In this document: positions 8,518-17,112 of the stretch, piece after piece
Layout: each line of letters opens with the position of its first letter
Numbering within the stretch: the stretch's first letter is position 1
Assembly: GCA_902489745.1 (NCBI GenBank)
Contig: CABUBB010000006.1
Span: 1-64,000, forward strand
Reading direction: 5' to 3'
Source of the DNA: Metaruminococcus_A sp003150405
Lineage (GTDB): Bacteria > Bacillota > Clostridia > Oscillospirales > Ruminococcaceae
Length of the DNA: 64,000 nt
Translations under genes and position numbers: made by a program
The notes under the pieces: model-generated
What the model was told of the DNA's origin: nothing
The model's input: only the letters and a program-made list of their open reading frames with translations
The model's database searches: none

Positions 8518-8740
8518 CATTGCCGCAGTTCTGCAATGGAATAGCGTTCTCCCGAACCGGAGAAATAAAGTACGCACATCTCGCGGCAATCCCACACAGT
8601 TACCTGTACCGCTTATCATGCGCGTTTGGCCCGTGCGACCACCCACCGTGCAGTTATGATAACATTTCCGTGGGATACTGGAGTATTGCAAGGTTCTCTC
8701 ACAGGGCTCGGAAATCTTCGATTTCTGCTCAGTCCGTGAG
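8518..8740 (-). ncRNA. Candidate structured RNA (unassigned)
   Basis: Downstream of a near-consensus leftward promoter (8744-8772), several inverted repeats fit one folded transcript. Element A is CTCACAG 8698-8704 with CCGTGAG 8734-8740 (one G-U pair), capped by GAAATC/GATTTC 8711-8725. Element B is GTGGGAT 8670-8676 with ATCCCAC 8589-8595, enclosing C, TTATCAT 8613-8619 with ATGATAA 8656-8662. Element D is TTCTCC 8547-8552 with GGAGAA 8559-8564. Element E is CATTGC 8518-8523 with GCAATG 8533-8538. I looked for RNase P, tmRNA, SRP RNA, 6S, T-box and common riboswitch core motifs and matched none. The 3' end is unknown, with no clear terminator. It could be a free RNA or a long polA leader. 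Confidence 0.35.
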
Positions 8741-8743
8741 GTT

Positions 8744-8772
8744 ATTATACCATAACAGCCGGTTGGATTCAA
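8744..8772 (-). promoter_or_regulatory. Strong leftward promoter upstream of the candidate RNA and polA
   Basis: On the - strand, -35 TTGAAT (8767-8772), a 17-nt spacer and -10 TATAAT (8744-8749), with an extended -10 TG. The predicted start is near 8737. The -35 lies inside the small inverted repeat GGTTG/CAACC (8761-8774). Confidence 0.75.
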
Positions 8773-8793
8773 CCAACCCCAAAAGGAGAAAAC

Positions 8794-9774
8794 GTGAATA
8801 CCATACAAGTTGGCAATGTGACAGTGGAGCAGACAGCAAGCCTTGCGCCAATGGCCTCGGTGGCTGACCGCACCTTCCGCACCCTCTGCCGCAGCTACGG
8901 CGCGGCAATGGTCACCGGTGAAATGGCGAGCGCCAAAGGCATGATGTACTCAGACAAAAAAACAGCGGAGCTTCTGGAGGTCACCGAGGCCGAACGCCCG
9001 ATGGCGGTGCAGCTTTTTGGAGACGATCCGCATTTTATGGCGTTGGCGGCTGAAAAGGCCATGCGCTGGCAACCGGATTTCATTGACATCAACATGGGAT
9101 GCCCGGTGCCAAAGGTGGTGGCCAATAACAGCGGGAGCGCACTGATGAAAAACCCGCGGCTTGCAGGACAGATTCTGCGGGCGGTGGCAAATGCTGTGGA
9201 CATTCCGGTGACGGCAAAAATCCGCGCTGGGTGGGACAACACCTCCCTCAACGCGGTTGAGGTCGCCAAAATTCTGGAACAGAACGGCGCCGCGGCAATC
9301 GCCGTACACGGGCGCACCCGCCAGCAGATGTACCATCCGCCGGTAAGCCTGGATATCATCCGGGCGGTCAAGCAGGCGGTTTCGGTACCGGTCATTGGCA
9401 ATGGGGATATCGAAACCCCGGAGGACGCCAAACGGATGTATGAACAGACTGGCTGCGACCTCGTCATGATCGGGCGCGGTTCCTACGGGCGGCCGTGGCT
9501 GTTTGCACAGGTGCGGGATTACCTGGCAACCGGGCATTACCAGCCCGATCCTCCCCTGCCGGAGCGGATGGAAATCATGAAGCGGCACATCACCCTGCTG
9601 TGCGAACACAAGGGGGAAAAAATGGGAATGCGGGAAGCGCGCAAGCATGCGGCATGGTACCTCAAGGGGCTGCACGGCGCGGCCTCCTTCCGCAAAGCCT
9701 GCGGAGAGCTCACCCTGCTTTCCGACGTGGATGTACTGATTGAACAGGTCTTGAAGCAAAACAGCGGCATGTAA
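8794..9774 (+). CDS. dus: tRNA-dihydrouridine synthase (DusB/NifR3 family)
   Basis: 326 residues; FMN-dependent TIM barrel that reduces uridines in the tRNA D-loop. The N-terminal LAPMASVADRTFRTLCR binds FMN. The family signature INMGCPVPKVV (about residues 99-109) holds the catalytic Cys. KIRAGW, AVHGRTRQQMY, GNGDI and MIGRGSYGRPWLF follow, and the C-terminal helical tRNA-binding domain contains REARKHAAWYLKG. The start is GTG at 8794, chosen because AAAAGGAG ends six bases before it. It is single, followed by a strong terminator. Dus proteins in Firmicutes modify different positions, so the exact uridine is unknown. Confidence 0.96.
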   Translation: MNTIQVGNVTVEQTASLAPMASVADRTFRTLCRSYGAAMVTGEMASAKGMMYSDKKTAELLEVTEAERPMAVQLFGDDPHFMALAAEKAMRWQPDFIDINMGCPVPKVVANNSGSALMKNPRLAGQILRAVANAVDIPVTAKIRAGWDNTSLNAVEVAKILEQNGAAAIAVHGRTRQQMYHPPVSLDIIRAVKQAVSVPVIGNGDIETPEDAKRMYEQTGCDLVMIGRGSYGRPWLFAQVRDYLATGHYQPDPPLPERMEIMKRHITLLCEHKGEKMGMREARKHAAWYLKGLHGAASFRKACGELTLLSDVDVLIEQVLKQNSGM

Positions 9775-9821
9775 GCAGCGCCCCGCCTCCTTCAAACGGA
9801 CAGCGGGGCGCTGCCATTTTT
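9775..9821 (+). terminator. dus terminator
   Basis: 12-bp GC-rich stem GCAGCGCCCCGC (9775-9786) with GCGGGGCGCTGC (9803-9814), followed by CATTTTT. It starts immediately after the dus stop codon. Confidence 0.92.
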
Positions 9822-10066
9822 CAGCGAACCGATCACCCCTAAACAAATGCATCAACTGGCAGAAGCAAGGGACAAACGGCGGTCATCTCTGAACCAAGAG
9901 AGGCTGACCGACGGTTCCCCGTTCAATTTTCCGGTAATCATTGACAATTCTATACGAGCCGCCAGTTTGTATGACAACCCTTTCAAGCCGTGTGGTAAAA
10001 AGCGCCATTCCGCTCCCAAGATGATTCAGGGGGAGTCGATTTCCCGCCCGGGGTTCGACACGCCCG
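9822..10066. other. Non-coding region upstream of ilvD with a two-part hairpin
   Basis: No gene is visible. A hairpin at 9880-9910 pairs CGGTCA with TGACCG and, inside it, TCTCT with AGAGA (loop GAACCA, GGC bulge). It lies upstream of the ilvD -35 box, so it is not in the ilvD mRNA from that promoter. I found no T-box core and no leader peptide rich in Ile, Leu or Val. The part at 10040-10060 containing GGGTTCGAC looks superficially like a tRNA T-arm but does not fold as a tRNA. Confidence 0.45.
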
Positions 10067-10095
10067 TTGACAGAGCGCAGAAAACGACGTAAAAT
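10067..10095 (+). promoter_or_regulatory. ilvD promoter
   Basis: -35 TTGACA (10067-10072), a 17-nt spacer and -10 TAAAAT (10090-10095), 51 nt before the ilvD ATG. Confidence 0.8.
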
Positions 10096-10146
10096 AAAGT
10101 TACTTTGACCTGTTAAAGTGAACAACAAACAAAGGTGGTATAAAAT

Positions 10147-11817
10147 ATGAAGAGTGACGCAGTGACAAAAGGGGTAAAAAGCGCAACTCACCGCGCTTTG
10201 TTCAACGCCCTCGGCATGACCCGTGAAGAGATGGAACGGCCGCTCGTCGGCATTGTCAGTTCCTACAACGAAATTGTGCCGGGGCACATGAACATTGATA
10301 AAATTGTAGATGCAGTCAAAACCGGCGTTTCCATGGCGGGCGGCACCCCCATTGTCTTTCCGGCCATTGCGGTCTGTGACGGTATTGCAATGGGACACCA
10401 GGGGATGAAGTACTCCCTTGTCACCCGCGACCTGATCGCTGATTCCACCGAGGCGATGGCAATGGCGCACGCGTTCGACGCGCTCGTCATGGTGCCAAAC
10501 TGCGACAAAAACGTCCCCGGCCTGCTGATGGCAGCGGCGCGGCTCAATATTCCAACAATATTTGTGAGCGGCGGGCCGATGCTCGCCGGCAAGGTGGATG
10601 GCTGCAAGACCAGTTTTTCCAGCATTTCCGAAGCAGTAGGCGCCTTTAACGGCGGAAAAATCACCCGGGAAAAGCTGGATGAATACGAAGAAAAAACTTG
10701 TCCGACCTGCGGTTCCTGCTCTGGTATGTATACCGCAAACAGCATGAACTGCCTGACCGAGGTGCTCGGCATGGGGCTCCCCGGCAACGGTACCATCCCG
10801 GCGGTTTATTCGGCAAGACTTCGTCTTGCCAAGCACGCGGGCATGAAAATTATGGAACTGATTGAGAAAAACATTCGTCCGCGGGACATCATGACCAAAG
10901 ACGCATTTGTCAACGCCCTCACCATGGACATGGCGCTCGGCTGTTCCACCAACAGCATGCTCCATCTCCCCGCCATCGCGCACGAGGCGGGCATTGAGCT
11001 CAACGTGGACATGGCAAATGAAATCAGCGAAAAGACGCCGAACCTCTGCCATCTGGCGCCTGCGGGCCACCATTATGTGGAGGAGCTCAACGAAGCAGGC
11101 GGCATCCCGGCTGTAATGAACGAAATTAACAAGCTCGGCCTGCTCAAGACCGACCTCATCACCTGCACCGGCAAGACCATTGCGGAAAACATTGCAGGCT
11201 GTGAAAACCTCAACCCGGAAATCATTCGCCCGGTGGAGAATCCATACAGCAAGACCGGCGGCATTGCAGTGCTGCGCGGCAACCTCGCGCCGGATTCCTG
11301 CGTGGTCAAGCGCTCCGCCGTCGCCCCGGAAATGCTCAAGCACTCCGGCCCGGCGCGCGTATTTGACTGCGAAGAGGACGCGCAGAACGCTATTAATGAG
11401 GGGAAAATTGTGGCAGGCGACGTTGTTATCATCCGCTATGAGGGTCCAAAGGGCGGCCCAGGAATGCGCGAAATGCTCAACCCAACCTCCGCCATTGTTG
11501 GACGCGGGCTTGGCAGCACGGTGGCGCTCATCACCGACGGGCGCTTTTCCGGTGCAACAAGGGGCGCGGCCATTGGCCATGTATCGCCTGAAGCGGCGGT
11601 GGGCGGCAACATTGCCCTGATTGAAGAGGGCGATATCATCGACATTGATATCAACGCGAACAGCATCAACATCCGTATCAGCGAGGAAGAGCTTGCCAAA
11701 CGCCGGGCCGCGTGGAAACCGCGCCAGCCCAAAATTACAACCGGCTACCTGGCCCGTTACGCGGCGCTGGTCACCTCCGGCAACCGCGGTGCCATTCTGG
11801 AGGTGCCCAAAGCATAG
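10147..11817 (+). CDS. ilvD: Dihydroxy-acid dehydratase
   Basis: 556 residues. It dehydrates 2,3-dihydroxy-3-methyl acids to the 2-keto acid precursors of valine, isoleucine and leucine. Iron-sulfur ligands are visible in NCDKNVPG (about residue 118) and CPTCGSCSGMYTANSMNCL (about 190-208), and the conserved GRFSGATRG lies near the C-terminus (about 465-473). The ATG follows AAAGGTGG. It has its own promoter. No other ilv or leu gene is nearby, which is common for ilvD in Clostridia. The downstream lipoprotein gene is 20 nt away and probably co-transcribed. Confidence 0.97.
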   Translation: MKSDAVTKGVKSATHRALFNALGMTREEMERPLVGIVSSYNEIVPGHMNIDKIVDAVKTGVSMAGGTPIVFPAIAVCDGIAMGHQGMKYSLVTRDLIADSTEAMAMAHAFDALVMVPNCDKNVPGLLMAAARLNIPTIFVSGGPMLAGKVDGCKTSFSSISEAVGAFNGGKITREKLDEYEEKTCPTCGSCSGMYTANSMNCLTEVLGMGLPGNGTIPAVYSARLRLAKHAGMKIMELIEKNIRPRDIMTKDAFVNALTMDMALGCSTNSMLHLPAIAHEAGIELNVDMANEISEKTPNLCHLAPAGHHYVEELNEAGGIPAVMNEINKLGLLKTDLITCTGKTIAENIAGCENLNPEIIRPVENPYSKTGGIAVLRGNLAPDSCVVKRSAVAPEMLKHSGPARVFDCEEDAQNAINEGKIVAGDVVIIRYEGPKGGPGMREMLNPTSAIVGRGLGSTVALITDGRFSGATRGAAIGHVSPEAAVGGNIALIEEGDIIDIDINANSINIRISEEELAKRRAAWKPRQPKITTGYLARYAALVTSGNRGAILEVPKA

Positions 11818-11837
11818 AAAAATAAAGGAGAAGGCAT

Positions 11838-12422
11838 ATGAACCGATCCAAGCACCGCAGTTTTCTTTTGGGCATTGCTGCCTTTGCACTTTTTTTGTTT
11901 TCCGGATGCAGCTTTGCCGGCCAAATGATCTCAGAGATCCTCAGCGCGCCTGCTGAACCGCAAACCTACACCATAAGTAATTACGGCATTGAAGTTCCCG
12001 CCCCGCAAGGCTGGGAAGAGACCGGAGCCGAAAACCTGGATTTACAGCTCTACAACTCCTCGATTGGAATGTATATGAGCATTTACGGCTATACGGACGA
12101 TGATTTTGACGAGGGCACATCGCCAGAAGATGTATTAGAGCTTCAAAGCCGTTTTATCCTGGACCGAAGGGACCAGGTGCAGGAAATTGAGGGACTCGAA
12201 ACAAAAGAGTACGGGGATAAAACGGTTTACACTGTTCTTTATTCCGCAGAAAAAGATGGCCACCAAAATTACTACCGCTTTTCCCTGTTGGATTTTAAAT
12301 CCTCCGATAAAATGGCCTGGGTTTTATTTACCGCCATGCCTTCGGATATAATCGCTTATTCTGACACCATCAGCGAACTCATTGCAAACATAACTGTGAC
12401 GAGTGAGGTTACGTCGTTCTAA
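11838..12422 (+). CDS. Putative lipoprotein, unknown function
   Basis: 194 residues. A lipoprotein signal peptide is clear: basic MNRSKHR, a hydrophobic stretch ending FLFSGC, with the lipobox Cys at about residue 23. The mature part is acidic and soluble, with YGIEVPAPQGWEE and repeated aromatic beta-strand-like segments, and no catalytic motif I recognise. AAAGGAGAAGG precedes the ATG. It lies 20 nt after ilvD and ends at a terminator shared with the convergent gene. It is likely anchored to the outer face of the membrane. Confidence 0.75.
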   Translation: MNRSKHRSFLLGIAAFALFLFSGCSFAGQMISEILSAPAEPQTYTISNYGIEVPAPQGWEETGAENLDLQLYNSSIGMYMSIYGYTDDDFDEGTSPEDVLELQSRFILDRRDQVQEIEGLETKEYGDKTVYTVLYSAEKDGHQNYYRFSLLDFKSSDKMAWVLFTAMPSDIIAYSDTISELIANITVTSEVTSF

Positions 12423-12488
12423 CCGGCTGGAATTCCGGCGCCGGATTTTACGAAAAAGCTTTGCTTGCTCCGTATATTTCTGTCAAGA

Positions 12489-12521
12489 AATCCCCCAGAT
12501 GCGATTCGCATCTGGGGGATT
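12489..12521. terminator. Bidirectional terminator
   Basis: Near-perfect 16-bp inverted repeat AATCCCCCAGATGCGA / TCGCATCTGGGGGATT between the convergent lipoprotein and HAAS-protein genes, with TCTTCTT on the right. Confidence 0.85.
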
Positions 12522-12535
12522 CTTCTTACGCCTTT

Positions 12536-13525
12536 TCAGTGTGTCTCCTTCTTTGGCGCAACCACTTTATAAATGCTGCAAAATCCACCGAATAAGACAC
12601 CAACTACCGGCCAAACCACCCAACTGATTTCCCAGCTACCGCTGATAAAACTCCACAACAGATAAACACAGGTGGCTAACGGCCAGACCACAGCGGCTAC
12701 TGCCTCAATAAATTTATCTTGCTTTTTTTCTGCCGGGCTATACGCTTCCTGCTGAAGAAGAATCTTATAGGAATCCCCGCGAACACCTGCCAATATGAAC
12801 AGGAAAACCGCTATCGCTGCGATAGTCAAAAAAAGCACTACGCTGTAACCTTCATAAGCGTTGAGTTCCGGCAGGGCTGCAGCCAGAAGAATTGGCAGCG
12901 GAGAAAGAATGCAAATTACCACCCCCACCGCTATCATAAGCGTTTGGAGTCCGCGAAAAGCGTTTTGCTGTTCCACCGCATACCTCTGTGCCGACGGCGC
13001 CAACACAAAATCGTCTTGCAAATATAGGTACGGCCGCATCTTTGCATTGGCGTAAATGAACAGCAGAACAGCTATGGCAACCATAACCAACAGTATAACA
13101 AGACCCACTATGGAAGCGCCGTCGTCAGAGAGTTTAAAACTCCCCAACATTGACCAAACTGTTAAACCGGAAGTGCTGAACAAAATGAGCGCCGCCGCGC
13201 CCAAAATACAAAGCACAACACCAAGCGCAATTCGTTTAGAGCTCTTTATCCGCGCTGCAAGATAATTTTGCGCTTCCTCCAATTCAACAACGGGGCATTC
13301 ATTTCGCCGCGAAGGACAAACGCCAAGCGCCTCCACCAGTTCATCAATATTGCCAAAATCGGCAATCACCATGCCTATGGCTTCGTTTTCAGTCCGTCCC
13401 TCCATTTTGAGTTCGTTGTATTTATCCACCATATTGCTGAGAATCTCCCGTTTCATCTGCAATAATTCGCGCGTCTGCGGGTATCCTGAAAACATATTTT
13501 CCAAATAGCTTTGAATGGTCTCCAT
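12536..13525 (-). CDS. HAAS-domain membrane protein (PadR partner)
   Basis: 329 residues. The N-terminus METIQSYLENMF through FGNIDELVEALG (1-69) is the helical HAAS/permease-prefix type domain (MKREILSNMVDKYNELKMEGRTENEA). It is followed by about six hydrophobic segments between roughly 100 and 325. Such proteins are regularly encoded directly after a padR gene and are thought to link membrane state to that regulator. Here the padR stop TAA abuts this ATG with no spacer, and the Shine-Dalgarno GGAGG lies inside the padR end. The function in the membrane is unknown. Confidence 0.78.
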   Translation of the reverse strand: METIQSYLENMFSGYPQTRELLQMKREILSNMVDKYNELKMEGRTENEAIGMVIADFGNIDELVEALGVCPSRRNECPVVELEEAQNYLAARIKSSKRIALGVVLCILGAAALILFSTSGLTVWSMLGSFKLSDDGASIVGLVILLVMVAIAVLLFIYANAKMRPYLYLQDDFVLAPSAQRYAVEQQNAFRGLQTLMIAVGVVICILSPLPILLAAALPELNAYEGYSVVLFLTIAAIAVFLFILAGVRGDSYKILLQQEAYSPAEKKQDKFIEAVAAVVWPLATCVYLLWSFISGSWEISWVVWPVVGVLFGGFCSIYKVVAPKKETH

Positions 13526-13855
13526 TTACTTCGCCTCCTTAATAAATTTGCTCACGACCTCTTTGGTTTCCTGCCACTCTAAGCATTTTTCCCGGTAATA
13601 ATCCTTGCCTGCCTGGGTGACACGGTAGTACGTCCTCTGCCGTCCAAAGGTTTCGCTTCCGAGGTAAGATGCGATAAACCCGTTTTTTTCCAGCCGTGTA
13701 AAAGCAGAATACAAGGTTGTTTCCTTCATGACATACCTTTCCCCCGTTATTTCGCGGATCTGCTTGGATATTTCATAACCGTAGGAGTCATGTTCCAACA
13801 GTAAAGAGAGGATAATCGTATCGTTATAACCGCGGATAACATCACTCCCTATCAT
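13526..13855 (-). CDS. PadR family transcriptional regulator
   Basis: 109 residues. Winged-helix PadR core: IILSLLLEHDSYGYEISKQI (helices 1-2), TLYSAFTRLEKNGFI (recognition helix and beta-hairpin), then a wing reading RTYYRVTQAGKDYY and a short C-terminal dimerisation helix. It probably represses its own operon: an inverted repeat GTAGTA-N15-TACTAC covers the -10 of the only promoter upstream. The inducer is unknown, and antimicrobial or membrane stress is the usual theme for PadR-HAAS pairs. Confidence 0.9.
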   Translation of the reverse strand: MIGSDVIRGYNDTIILSLLLEHDSYGYEISKQIREITGERYVMKETTLYSAFTRLEKNGFIASYLGSETFGRQRTYYRVTQAGKDYYREKCLEWQETKEVVSKFIKEAK

Positions 13856-13890
13856 AGCTTCCCTCCTCTCAAACTACTTCATCAGATACA

Positions 13891-13927
13891 GTAGTATTAC
13901 TATATCACAATTACTACGACTGGTCAA
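13891..13927 (-). promoter_or_regulatory. padR promoter with overlapping operator-like palindrome
   Basis: On the - strand, -35 TTGACC (13922-13927), a 17-nt spacer and -10 TATAGT (13899-13904). The inverted repeat GTAGTA (13891-13896) / TACTAC (13912-13917) spans the -10, the usual position of a PadR autorepression site. Confidence 0.7.
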
Positions 13928-13938
13928 GTAGTTAAACA

Positions 13939-13976
13939 AAAAAGGAAGTCATGCTTTTTTGCATGACTTCCTTTTT
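13939..13976 (-). terminator. Terminator between the PadR operon promoter and dnaJ
   Basis: Perfect 16-bp stem AAAAAGGAAGTCATGC / GCATGACTTCCTTTTT around a 6-nt loop; on the - strand it is followed by TTGTTT. It lies 9 nt after the dnaJ stop and ends the heat-shock operon. Confidence 0.92.
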
Positions 13977-13984
13977 CGCTTCTC

Positions 13985-15151
13985 TTATTCGCCTTTTCCA
14001 CCGGTAAAATTATCTCGCAAGGTTTCAAAGAAGTTTTTCTTTTTTACATGCTGCTTGTCGTTGAGCATATTGTCAAAGTTTCGCAGAGCTTCCTTTTGCT
14101 GCTTGTTGAGGTCTTTCGGGACTTCAACCAACACCTTGACATACTGGTCGCCTCGACCTCTTGCATTGATGCGCTGCACGCCCTTTCCGCGCAAACGCAC
14201 CACCGTTTCCGGCTGGAATCCCTCCGGGATGGTGTACTTCACCTTGCCGTCAATGGTCGGCACGGTAATTTCATCCCCCAAAACCGCCTGGGCATAGGTA
14301 ATGGGAATATCGCACCAAATGTCATAGCCGCGCCGGGTGAAAATCGGATCCGGACGAACGTTGACGTTGACAATCAAATCTCCAGCCGGTCCGCCATTAA
14401 GGCCATGATCACCGCGGCCTGACATAGAAAACGCCTGGCCGTCATCAATCCCAGCCGGGATGGTCACATGCACAGTGCTGCTGGTACGCATCCGTCCGCC
14501 GCCATGACATTTTGGGCATGGATTACTGATAATTTTTCCTTTTCCGCCGCATCGCGAACAGGTTCGGGCGGTCTGAACCACACCAAACGGAGTACGCTGG
14601 CTGACCCGCACCTGTCCTCTGCCGCCGCAGTCCGGGCAGGTCTGCGGGCTGCTTCCCTTCGCCGCACCGGTGCCGTGGCACTCACTGCATTCCGACATAG
14701 AGGAGACGGTCAGGTCCTTTTCACAGCCCTTGCAGGCTTCCAGAAAGCTGATGGTTACCGAGGCTTCTACATCGGCGCCGCGTCTTGGGGCGTTTGGGTT
14801 ACTGCGCGCAGAACCACCAAAGCCGCCGCCAAAAAAGCCCTCAAAAATATCGCCTAGGTCGCCGAAATCAAAACCGCCGAACCCCGCTCCCCCGGCGCCT
14901 CCGGCGCCAGCGCCATAGTTCGGGTCAACCCCTGCATGGCCAAATTGGTCGTAACGTGCTTTTTTGGTGCTGTCCGACAGCACTTCATACGCCTCGTTGA
15001 CCTCTTTGAACTTGGCTTCTGCCTCTTTATCACCGGGATTCAGATCCGGATGGTACTTCTTGGCCATCTGCCGGTACGCTTTTTTAATCTCGTCATCGCT
15101 GGCGCTTTTGGAAACGCCCAGCACTTCGTAATAATCTCGTTTATCCGCCAA
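13985..15151 (-). CDS. dnaJ: Chaperone protein DnaJ
   Basis: 388 residues. J domain with KKYHPDLNPGD (HPD near residue 34), a Gly/Phe-rich linker (about 75-120), and four zinc-finger repeats CSECHGTG, CPDCGGRG, CSRCGGKG and CPKCHGGG. The C-terminal substrate-binding domains end in a KKNFFETL motif. It stimulates DnaK ATPase and presents substrates. The start is TTG at 15151, well placed after AAGGGTGG; no ATG begins before the J domain. It is last in the hrcA-grpE-dnaK-dnaJ operon. Confidence 0.97.
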   Translation of the reverse strand: MADKRDYYEVLGVSKSASDDEIKKAYRQMAKKYHPDLNPGDKEAEAKFKEVNEAYEVLSDSTKKARYDQFGHAGVDPNYGAGAGGAGGAGFGGFDFGDLGDIFEGFFGGGFGGSARSNPNAPRRGADVEASVTISFLEACKGCEKDLTVSSMSECSECHGTGAAKGSSPQTCPDCGGRGQVRVSQRTPFGVVQTARTCSRCGGKGKIISNPCPKCHGGGRMRTSSTVHVTIPAGIDDGQAFSMSGRGDHGLNGGPAGDLIVNVNVRPDPIFTRRGYDIWCDIPITYAQAVLGDEITVPTIDGKVKYTIPEGFQPETVVRLRGKGVQRINARGRGDQYVKVLVEVPKDLNKQQKEALRNFDNMLNDKQHVKKKNFFETLRDNFTGGKGE

Positions 15152-15261
15152 AATTTGCCCACCCTTTATCGCTTATGTATCCGGCCGCCTGCCGGACCGT
15201 TAAAACCGCCGGAGCACCCCTGCCCAAGCCGGACAGAGGTGCACACAGAAACGGTATTCGC

Positions 15262-17112
15262 TTATTTTTTGTCTTCGTCGTCCGCCTCGGTGAAGTCAGC
15301 GTCCACAACATTGTCCTGCGGTGCGCTGTCCGCCCCTGCACTGCCGCCCTGCTGAGCTGCCTGCGCCTGAGCCTCTGCCTGTGCCGCCTGGTACAATTTT
15401 TCAGAAATTTTGTAGAACGCCTGCTGTGCCTCTTCGGTTTTCGCCTTAATGGCATCGGTATCAGTTCCCTTGAGAGCTTCCTTCAGCTCGTCGATTTTCG
15501 CCTGAACCTCTTTCTTCTCATCCTCGGAAACCTTGTCGCCAATATCCTTCAGCGTTTTCTCGCTCTGGTAAACAAGCTGGTCAGCGTTGTTGCGGATGTC
15601 AACGCCCTCACGGTTTTTCTTATCCTCAGCCGCATACTGCTCTGCCTCTTTCACCGCGCGATCAATGTCGTCCTTCGACATATTGGTCGAAGCGGTGATC
15701 GTGATATTCTGCTCCTTGCCGGTGCCCAAATCCTTTGCAGAAACATGGACAATGCCGTTGGCGTCGATATCAAAGGTGACCTCAATCTGCGGGACGCCGC
15801 GCGGAGCCGCCGGAATACCGTCAAGATGGAACATGCCAAGGGACTTGTTGTCCCGTGCAAACTCACGCTCACCCTGGAGGACATTGACCTCAACCGAGGT
15901 CTGACCATCTGCAGCGGTGGAGAAAATCTGGGATTTCTTGGTCGGGATGGTGGTGTTGCGCTCAATGATCTTGGTGCAGACGCCGCCCATCGTTTCAATG
16001 CCGAGAGACAGCGGAGTGACGTCGAGCAGGAGCAGGCCCTTGACGTCGCCGGTCAAGACACCGCCCTGAATGGCCGCACCAATAGCAACGCACTCATCCG
16101 GATTAATGCCCTTGAACGGCTCTTTGCCGGTGTGATTCTTGACCGCGTCCTGAACTGCCGGAATACGGGTGGAGCCACCGACAAGCAACACCTTGTCAAG
16201 CTGGGACGGCTGGAGACCAGCGTCGGAGAGTGCCTGACGTACCGGGCCCATGGTCGCCTCAACCAAATCCGCGGTGATTTCATTGAATTTCGCGCGGGTC
16301 AGCGTCAAGTCAAGGTGTTTTGGGCCAGTGGCGTCTGCCGTAACGAACGGCAGGTTGATCTGGGTCTGCGCCATGCCGGAAAGCTCAATTTTCGCCTTCT
16401 CCGCCGCTTCTTTGAGACGCTGCATTGCCATTTTATCGGTGGAGAGATCAACACCGCTGTCACGCTTGAACTCTGCAATCAGCCAATCAATGACGCGCTG
16501 GTCAAAATCGTCGCCACCGAGGCGGTTGTTGCCGGCAGTTGCAAGAACCTCCTGTACGCCGTCGCCCATCTCAATGATAGATACGTCGAAGGTACCGCCG
16601 CCAAGGTCGTAAACCATGATTTTCTGGTCGTTCTCTTTGTCAATGCCATAAGCAAGCGCAGCCGCGGTCGGCTCATTGATGATACGCTTGACGTCGAGGC
16701 CGGCAATTTTACCGGCATCCTTGGTCGCCTGGCGCTGCGCATCGGTGAAATACGCCGGAACGGTGATGACCGCCTCGGAAATGGTCTCACCGAGGTAGGC
16801 CTCCGCGTCGGATTTCAGCTTCTGAAGAATCATGGCCGAGATTTCCTGCGGAGAGTATTTTTTGTCGTCAATAGCAACACTGTAATCGGTGCCCATGTGG
16901 CGTTTAATCGAGCTTACGGTTTTATCCGGGTTGGTGATCGCCTGACGTTTTGCAACTTGGCCTACCATACGCTCACCGGTTTTGGAGAATGCAACGACCG
17001 ACGGGGTCGTCCGCGCTCCTTCCGGGTTCGGGATGACGACAGCTTCGCCGCCCTCCATCACTGCAACACAAGAGTTGGTTGTACCCAAGTCAATACCAAT
17101 AATTTTGCCCAT
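15262..17112 (-). CDS. dnaK: Chaperone protein DnaK (Hsp70)
   Basis: 616 residues. The nucleotide-binding domain starts MGKIIGIDLGTTNSCVAVMEGG and contains VYDLGGGTFDVSI (about 170-182) and LLVGGSTRIPAVQ. A substrate-binding beta domain follows (LLLDVTPLSLGIETMGG), then a lid ending in a Gln/Ala-rich, acidic tail (DADFTEADDEDKK). It lacks the 24-residue insert of Gram-negative DnaK near residue 80, as expected for Firmicutes. Strong codon bias fits high expression. It is third in the HrcA-controlled operon. Confidence 0.98.
   Translation of the reverse strand: MGKIIGIDLGTTNSCVAVMEGGEAVVIPNPEGARTTPSVVAFSKTGERMVGQVAKRQAITNPDKTVSSIKRHMGTDYSVAIDDKKYSPQEISAMILQKLKSDAEAYLGETISEAVITVPAYFTDAQRQATKDAGKIAGLDVKRIINEPTAAALAYGIDKENDQKIMVYDLGGGTFDVSIIEMGDGVQEVLATAGNNRLGGDDFDQRVIDWLIAEFKRDSGVDLSTDKMAMQRLKEAAEKAKIELSGMAQTQINLPFVTADATGPKHLDLTLTRAKFNEITADLVEATMGPVRQALSDAGLQPSQLDKVLLVGGSTRIPAVQDAVKNHTGKEPFKGINPDECVAIGAAIQGGVLTGDVKGLLLLDVTPLSLGIETMGGVCTKIIERNTTIPTKKSQIFSTAADGQTSVEVNVLQGEREFARDNKSLGMFHLDGIPAAPRGVPQIEVTFDIDANGIVHVSAKDLGTGKEQNITITASTNMSKDDIDRAVKEAEQYAAEDKKNREGVDIRNNADQLVYQSEKTLKDIGDKVSEDEKKEVQAKIDELKEALKGTDTDAIKAKTEEAQQAFYKISEKLYQAAQAEAQAQAAQQGGSAGADSAPQDNVVDADFTEADDEDKK

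Noticed and set aside
8620..8660. T-box-like GGTGGGTGG on the - strand
   Set aside because: Lacks the AGGGTGGTACCGCG core and specifier loop, and polA is not a T-box target.
8326..8808. 160-codon frame on the - strand between polA and dus
   Set aside because: No ribosome site, odd composition, and it crosses the strong promoter and hairpins; treated as non-coding. A flavodoxin-like VLYFSGSG in another frame is too short and isolated to support.
10030..10080. tRNA-like GGGTTCGAC near the ilvD promoter
   Set aside because: No acceptor, D- or anticodon-arm partners; not a tRNA.
9883..11889. A 668-codon open frame on the - strand over ilvD
   Set aside because: Antisense shadow of ilvD; Cys/His/Arg-rich without motifs, and ilvD is unambiguous.
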